DNA of 9,457 nt from Bacillota bacterium (GTDB lineage Bacteria > Bacillota > Clostridia > Lachnospirales > Cellulosilyticaceae), in assembly GCA_023436395.1 (NCBI GenBank), contig JAEZJJ010000092.1, positions 1 through 9,457 on the forward strand. Reading direction: 5' to 3'. Below are positions 6,295-9,457 of the stretch, in pieces. The notes under the pieces are model-generated. The model worked only from the letters and a program-made list of their open reading frames with translations, was not told where the DNA came from and did no database searches. The position numbers and the translations under genes are program-made. Numbering within the stretch: the stretch's first letter is position 1; each line of letters starts with the position of its first letter.

Positions 6295-9198
6295 GTGGCA
6301 TATCCAATAGAAGGATATTTATTACAAGATTCACAATATATTAAGGAAATTGATAGTGAAGTAGATATTTATATACATGAAGCAACAAAAGCAAGAGTAT
6401 TACTGATTGCAAATTCAGATTCCCATAAGAGCTTTTGCATTGGTTTTCGTACACCACCTCACGATAGCACAGGTGTACCTCATATTATTGAACACTCTGT
6501 GTTGTGTGGTTCAAGAAAGTATCCGCTGAAAGACCCTTTTGTAGAGTTAGCAAAGGGTTCACTCAATACGTATTTAAATGCAATGACTTATCCAGATAAA
6601 ACACTTTATCCTATTTCAAGTCAGAATGATAAGGATTTTCATAACTTAATGGATGTGTATTTAGATGCAGTATTTTTCCCAAATATTTATAAACAAAAAG
6701 AAATATTGATGCAAGAGGGCTGGCGTTATCATTTAGAAGAAATAGAAGACCCTATTGAGTATAAAGGTGTGGTCTATAATGAGATGAAAGGGGCTTTTTC
6801 TTCACCAGAAGAGATTGGCTTTAGATTAATTAAGGAAACACTTTTTCCAGACACTACTTATGCCCATGAGTCAGGAGGGGTACCTACTCATATTACAGAA
6901 TTAAGTTATGAAGCATTTTTAGACTTTCATAAAAAATATTATCATCCCTCAAATAGTTATATTTGCTTATATGGGGATATAAATCCGAAGGAAACCTTAG
7001 GGTATATTGATAGAGAATATCTCTCCAAGTTTAGTTATGAGGAAGTGAACAGTCAAATTGAAACCCAAGTGGCATTCAAAGAAACGATGACTAAACAGGC
7101 CTATTATTCTGCAACCCCTGATAAGGAGAACGGTTTATTTCTATCCTATAATTTTGTAGTTGGTGATATGGGAAATCGCCAATTAATGCTAGCCATGTCA
7201 CTATTAGAATATGTGCTATTAGATACACCAGCATCTCCCCTTAAAAAGGCACTTATTGCAGAAGGTATCGGAGAAGATGTATATGGTGCTTTTCAAACAC
7301 ATCTTAAACAACCCATCTTTTCAATTGTGGCTAAAAATGTAGCAGAAGATAAAAAAGAGCGTTTTTATCAGGTGATTCATGAAGTTTTAGAAGACTTAGT
7401 GAAAAAAGGTTTACCACAGCATTTATTAAGAGGGGCTCTTCAAGTTAAAGAGTTTGAACTTAGAGAAGGGGATTCAAGTGGTTATTCTAAAGGGTTATTT
7501 TATAGCTTAGGGGCTATGAAGAGCTGGGTGTATGATGCGTCACCTTTTATGTATTTAAAATATGAAGAAGAACTGACAAGTTTAAAAGCAAATATTGGAA
7601 CAGACTATTACGAAAAATTAATTGAAAAACATATTTTAAATAATAACCATTGTGCTAAGGTGGAATTATATCCAAAAGTTGGCTTAGAAAAGGAAATGGA
7701 AGAAGCAGTGACAGAGAAATTGGCTGCTTATAAAGCTTCATTAAGTGAAGAGCAATTACAAGATTTAGTGGCTGCAACGAAAGCTTTTAATGATTTCCAA
7801 ATGACCCCAGAGCCAGAGGGAGCAGCAGAATGTATTCCACTTTTAAATAGGGAAGACCTTAGAAAAAAAACGAAGTACCCCAGGTATCAAGTAAAAGAAG
7901 TACAATCAACTAAGTATATTGTGACGCCAGTATTCACCAATAAGATTGCCTATGTGAATTGGCATATGAATTTATTGGGGATTGAAGATAAGCATATGCC
8001 TTATTTAGGAATGGTTGTAGGAATGTTGGGAAAATTAGATACAGACAATTATACTTATGAAGATTTATCGGCTCATATGGATGAGCACATTGGTAGTATG
8101 TCTTATCATATCCAAGCTCTAAATAATAATCATGAAAGAGAAGCGTATTTACCACTTTTCCAAATCCAGTCTAAGGCACTTGTAACGGAAGTATCTGAGC
8201 AAGTGAGTATCATGCGAGAGATTCTTACAAAAACCAAGTTTGATAATATGGATCGCTTATTGGAGATTATTCGTGAGATGAAAGCGCTTATGGAAAGTGC
8301 CATTAGTAGTGAGGGGCATCGTATTGCTTATAGTAGATTACTATCTCATCTTTCTAGTACGGAGCTTTTTGATGAAAAGACAAAAGGGATTACCTTCTAT
8401 CATTTTGTTTGTGATATTGAAAAAAATTGGAAAACTGTAAAAGAAGAAACAGTAATTGCTCTAAAAGAAGCCTATCACTATCTAGCTAATAAAAATCGTT
8501 TAACTGTAGGATTAACTGTAGATGAAGAGCATGTAGAGGAAATCATAGAGTGCATTCAAAAAGAAGTAGAAGCACTACCTACTGAAGAAATTGAACCTCT
8601 TAAGATGAAGTTTGATGTTACAGAAGAGAAAGAAGCAATGATTTATCCTAGTAATGTTAACTATGTGGCTATGGGATATAATTTTAAAGAAGAAGGCTTT
8701 AAATACCATGGTGGTATGATGATGCTTAAGACAGTTTTATCTATGGGATATTTATGGAATAAGATACGTGTGCAAAATGGTGCCTATGGCTGTTTCTGTG
8801 ATTTTAGACGTAGTGGCAATATGTTCTTTGTATCCTATAGAGATCCTTATATTGACCAAACTTTAAAATTGTACAAAGAAATTCCAAGCTATCTAGAGAC
8901 ACTTGAACTGTCAGAAAGAGAACTTTTGCAGTATCTCATTGGCACAGTGAGTCAAATGGATTTTCCTTTTACGCCAGCTACTGAAGGAAGGACAGCTCAA
9001 ATTTACTATATGGTAGGGGTAAAAGAAGAAGAATTACAGGCTAATAGGGATGAACTCTTTGCAACAGATAATGAGACCCTTAAGCAGTTTGCACCTATCA
9101 TTAAGGCTTGCTTAGAAAAAGATTTTTATTGTGTATTTAGTAATGCACAAAATATAGCTCAGTCAGAAACTGTATTCAAAGATGAAACCATTGTATAA
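6295..9198 (+). CDS. M16C family zinc metallopeptidase, PreP/presequence-protease-like
   Basis: This 967-residue protein belongs to the PreP branch of the insulinase-like M16 peptidases, which enclose unfolded peptides in a two-halved chamber and cut them. The inverted zinc motif HIIEH is at residues 63-67 within TGVPHIIEHSVLCGS, and the distal zinc ligand E163 lies in NEMKGA exactly 100 residues after H63, the spacing found in PreP. The C-terminal half supplies R825 and Y831 (RVQNGAYG), the pair that contacts substrate in PreP, so both halves look active. The middle region corresponds to the M16C-associated domain. No signal peptide is present, so it should act in the cytoplasm on small peptides; the substrate is unknown. 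A longer frame starts at ATG 6235, but that codon lies inside the promoter. AGGAGGGG (6282-6289) sits five bases before the GTG at 6295, which is chosen. It is a single-gene transcript with its own promoter and terminator. Confidence 0.94.
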   Translation: MAYPIEGYLLQDSQYIKEIDSEVDIYIHEATKARVLLIANSDSHKSFCIGFRTPPHDSTGVPHIIEHSVLCGSRKYPLKDPFVELAKGSLNTYLNAMTYPDKTLYPISSQNDKDFHNLMDVYLDAVFFPNIYKQKEILMQEGWRYHLEEIEDPIEYKGVVYNEMKGAFSSPEEIGFRLIKETLFPDTTYAHESGGVPTHITELSYEAFLDFHKKYYHPSNSYICLYGDINPKETLGYIDREYLSKFSYEEVNSQIETQVAFKETMTKQAYYSATPDKENGLFLSYNFVVGDMGNRQLMLAMSLLEYVLLDTPASPLKKALIAEGIGEDVYGAFQTHLKQPIFSIVAKNVAEDKKERFYQVIHEVLEDLVKKGLPQHLLRGALQVKEFELREGDSSGYSKGLFYSLGAMKSWVYDASPFMYLKYEEELTSLKANIGTDYYEKLIEKHILNNNHCAKVELYPKVGLEKEMEEAVTEKLAAYKASLSEEQLQDLVAATKAFNDFQMTPEPEGAAECIPLLNREDLRKKTKYPRYQVKEVQSTKYIVTPVFTNKIAYVNWHMNLLGIEDKHMPYLGMVVGMLGKLDTDNYTYEDLSAHMDEHIGSMSYHIQALNNNHEREAYLPLFQIQSKALVTEVSEQVSIMREILTKTKFDNMDRLLEIIREMKALMESAISSEGHRIAYSRLLSHLSSTELFDEKTKGITFYHFVCDIEKNWKTVKEETVIALKEAYHYLANKNRLTVGLTVDEEHVEEIIECIQKEVEALPTEEIEPLKMKFDVTEEKEAMIYPSNVNYVAMGYNFKEEGFKYHGGMMMLKTVLSMGYLWNKIRVQNGAYGCFCDFRRSGNMFFVSYRDPYIDQTLKLYKEIPSYLETLELSERELLQYLIGTVSQMDFPFTPATEGRTAQIYYMVGVKEEELQANRDELFATDNETLKQFAPIIKACLEKDFYCVFSNAQNIAQSETVFKDETIV

Positions 9199-9216
9199 GG
9201 AATAAAAGTAACAAAT

Positions 9217-9264
9217 AAAAGCTATAAACAACTTACAGATAACTTGGTTGTTTATGGCTTTTTT
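9217..9264 (+). terminator. Rho-independent terminator after the M16C peptidase gene
   Basis: The arm AAAAGCTATAAACAAC (9217-9232) pairs with GTTGTTTATGGCTTTT (9247-9262) over 16 positions, with one T-G wobble. The loop is 14 bases and the 3' arm merges into six T residues (9259-9264). It begins 18 bases after the stop codon. Confidence 0.93.
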
Positions 9265-9457
9265 ATGTTAGAAAGGTATACGACAGTTTGTTTATTTGAT
9301 ATAATAAATGATATGTATAATACTATGGCCAAGGGAGACCAGCTATGAAAAGTCAAGTATAAAATAGTTTAAGATTTTATATTTTAACGAATCTGAAAAA
9401 AGGGTAACCTTAACAAAGCTACTAAAAGCCCTTTTGAAGAAAATATATGAAATGTAA
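9265..9457. other. Intergenic tail without a convincing gene
   Basis: I see no complete gene on either strand here. On the plus strand there is a TATAAT (9316-9321) and a GGGAG (9333-9337 region) about eight bases before an ATG at 9345. That frame reads only MKSQV before TAA. Another frame is open from 9368 to the TAA at 9455-9457 and reads KILYFNESEKRVTLTKLLKA and onward, but has no start codon except a TTG close to its end. On the minus strand a frame without a start is open from the window edge down to a stop near 9345. The stretch could be the leader of a gene beyond the window or a decayed gene. Confidence 0.4.

Noticed and set aside
9399..9436. Possible terminator with AAAAGGG and CCCTTTT arms in the tail
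   Set aside because: The arms are seven bases with a loop of over 20 bases and no T tract after the 3' arm, so it does not fit an intrinsic terminator.

Overview
This is a chromosomal housekeeping segment of a low-GC, Gram-positive anaerobe of the class Clostridia. AT-rich sequence, strong AGGAGG-type ribosome binding sites and the gene order (rpmB divergent from an Asp23-like gene, then fakA/yloV, recG, rsmD, coaD) all point there. A Lachnospirales / Cellulosilyticum-like member is my best guess from the protein flavour, but that is inference. I see no mobile element, CRISPR array, tRNA, rRNA or recognisable riboswitch.

Layout. Bases 1-89 (minus strand) hold the start of rpmB, encoding ribosomal protein L28 with its N-terminal CxxC. 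A 217-base divergent intergenic region follows, with a good sigma-A-type promoter for each direction. On the plus strand come a YloU-like Asp23/Gls24 protein (307-666) and the DhaL-type kinase FakA/YloV (709-2358), which in characterised relatives phosphorylates fatty acids held by a DegV/FakB protein. A terminator-like hairpin (2368-2409) lies just before the ribosome binding site of recG (2428-4491). After it run rsmD (4540-5082), coaD (5088-5561) and an uncharacterised coiled-coil protein (5577-6119) with almost no spacing, so they look like one transcript. That transcript ends at a perfect hairpin plus nine T residues (6134-6164).

A separate unit follows. A strong promoter (6217-6245), with a short palindrome over its -35 box, drives a 967-residue PreP-like M16C zinc peptidase (6295-9198), closed by another strong terminator (9217-9264). 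The last ~190 bases hold promoter-like and ribosome-binding-like sequence but no convincing gene.

Functionally the genes are a mix of translation (L28, RsmD), cofactor synthesis (CoaD), DNA repair (RecG), lipid recycling (FakA) and peptide degradation (M16C). Several starts were chosen from the ribosome binding site rather than the longest reading frame; six of the eight genes appear to start with GTG or TTG. No clearly new biological system is present. The points most worth a second look are the coiled-coil protein, the palindrome in the peptidase promoter, the hairpin before recG and the gene-poor tail.
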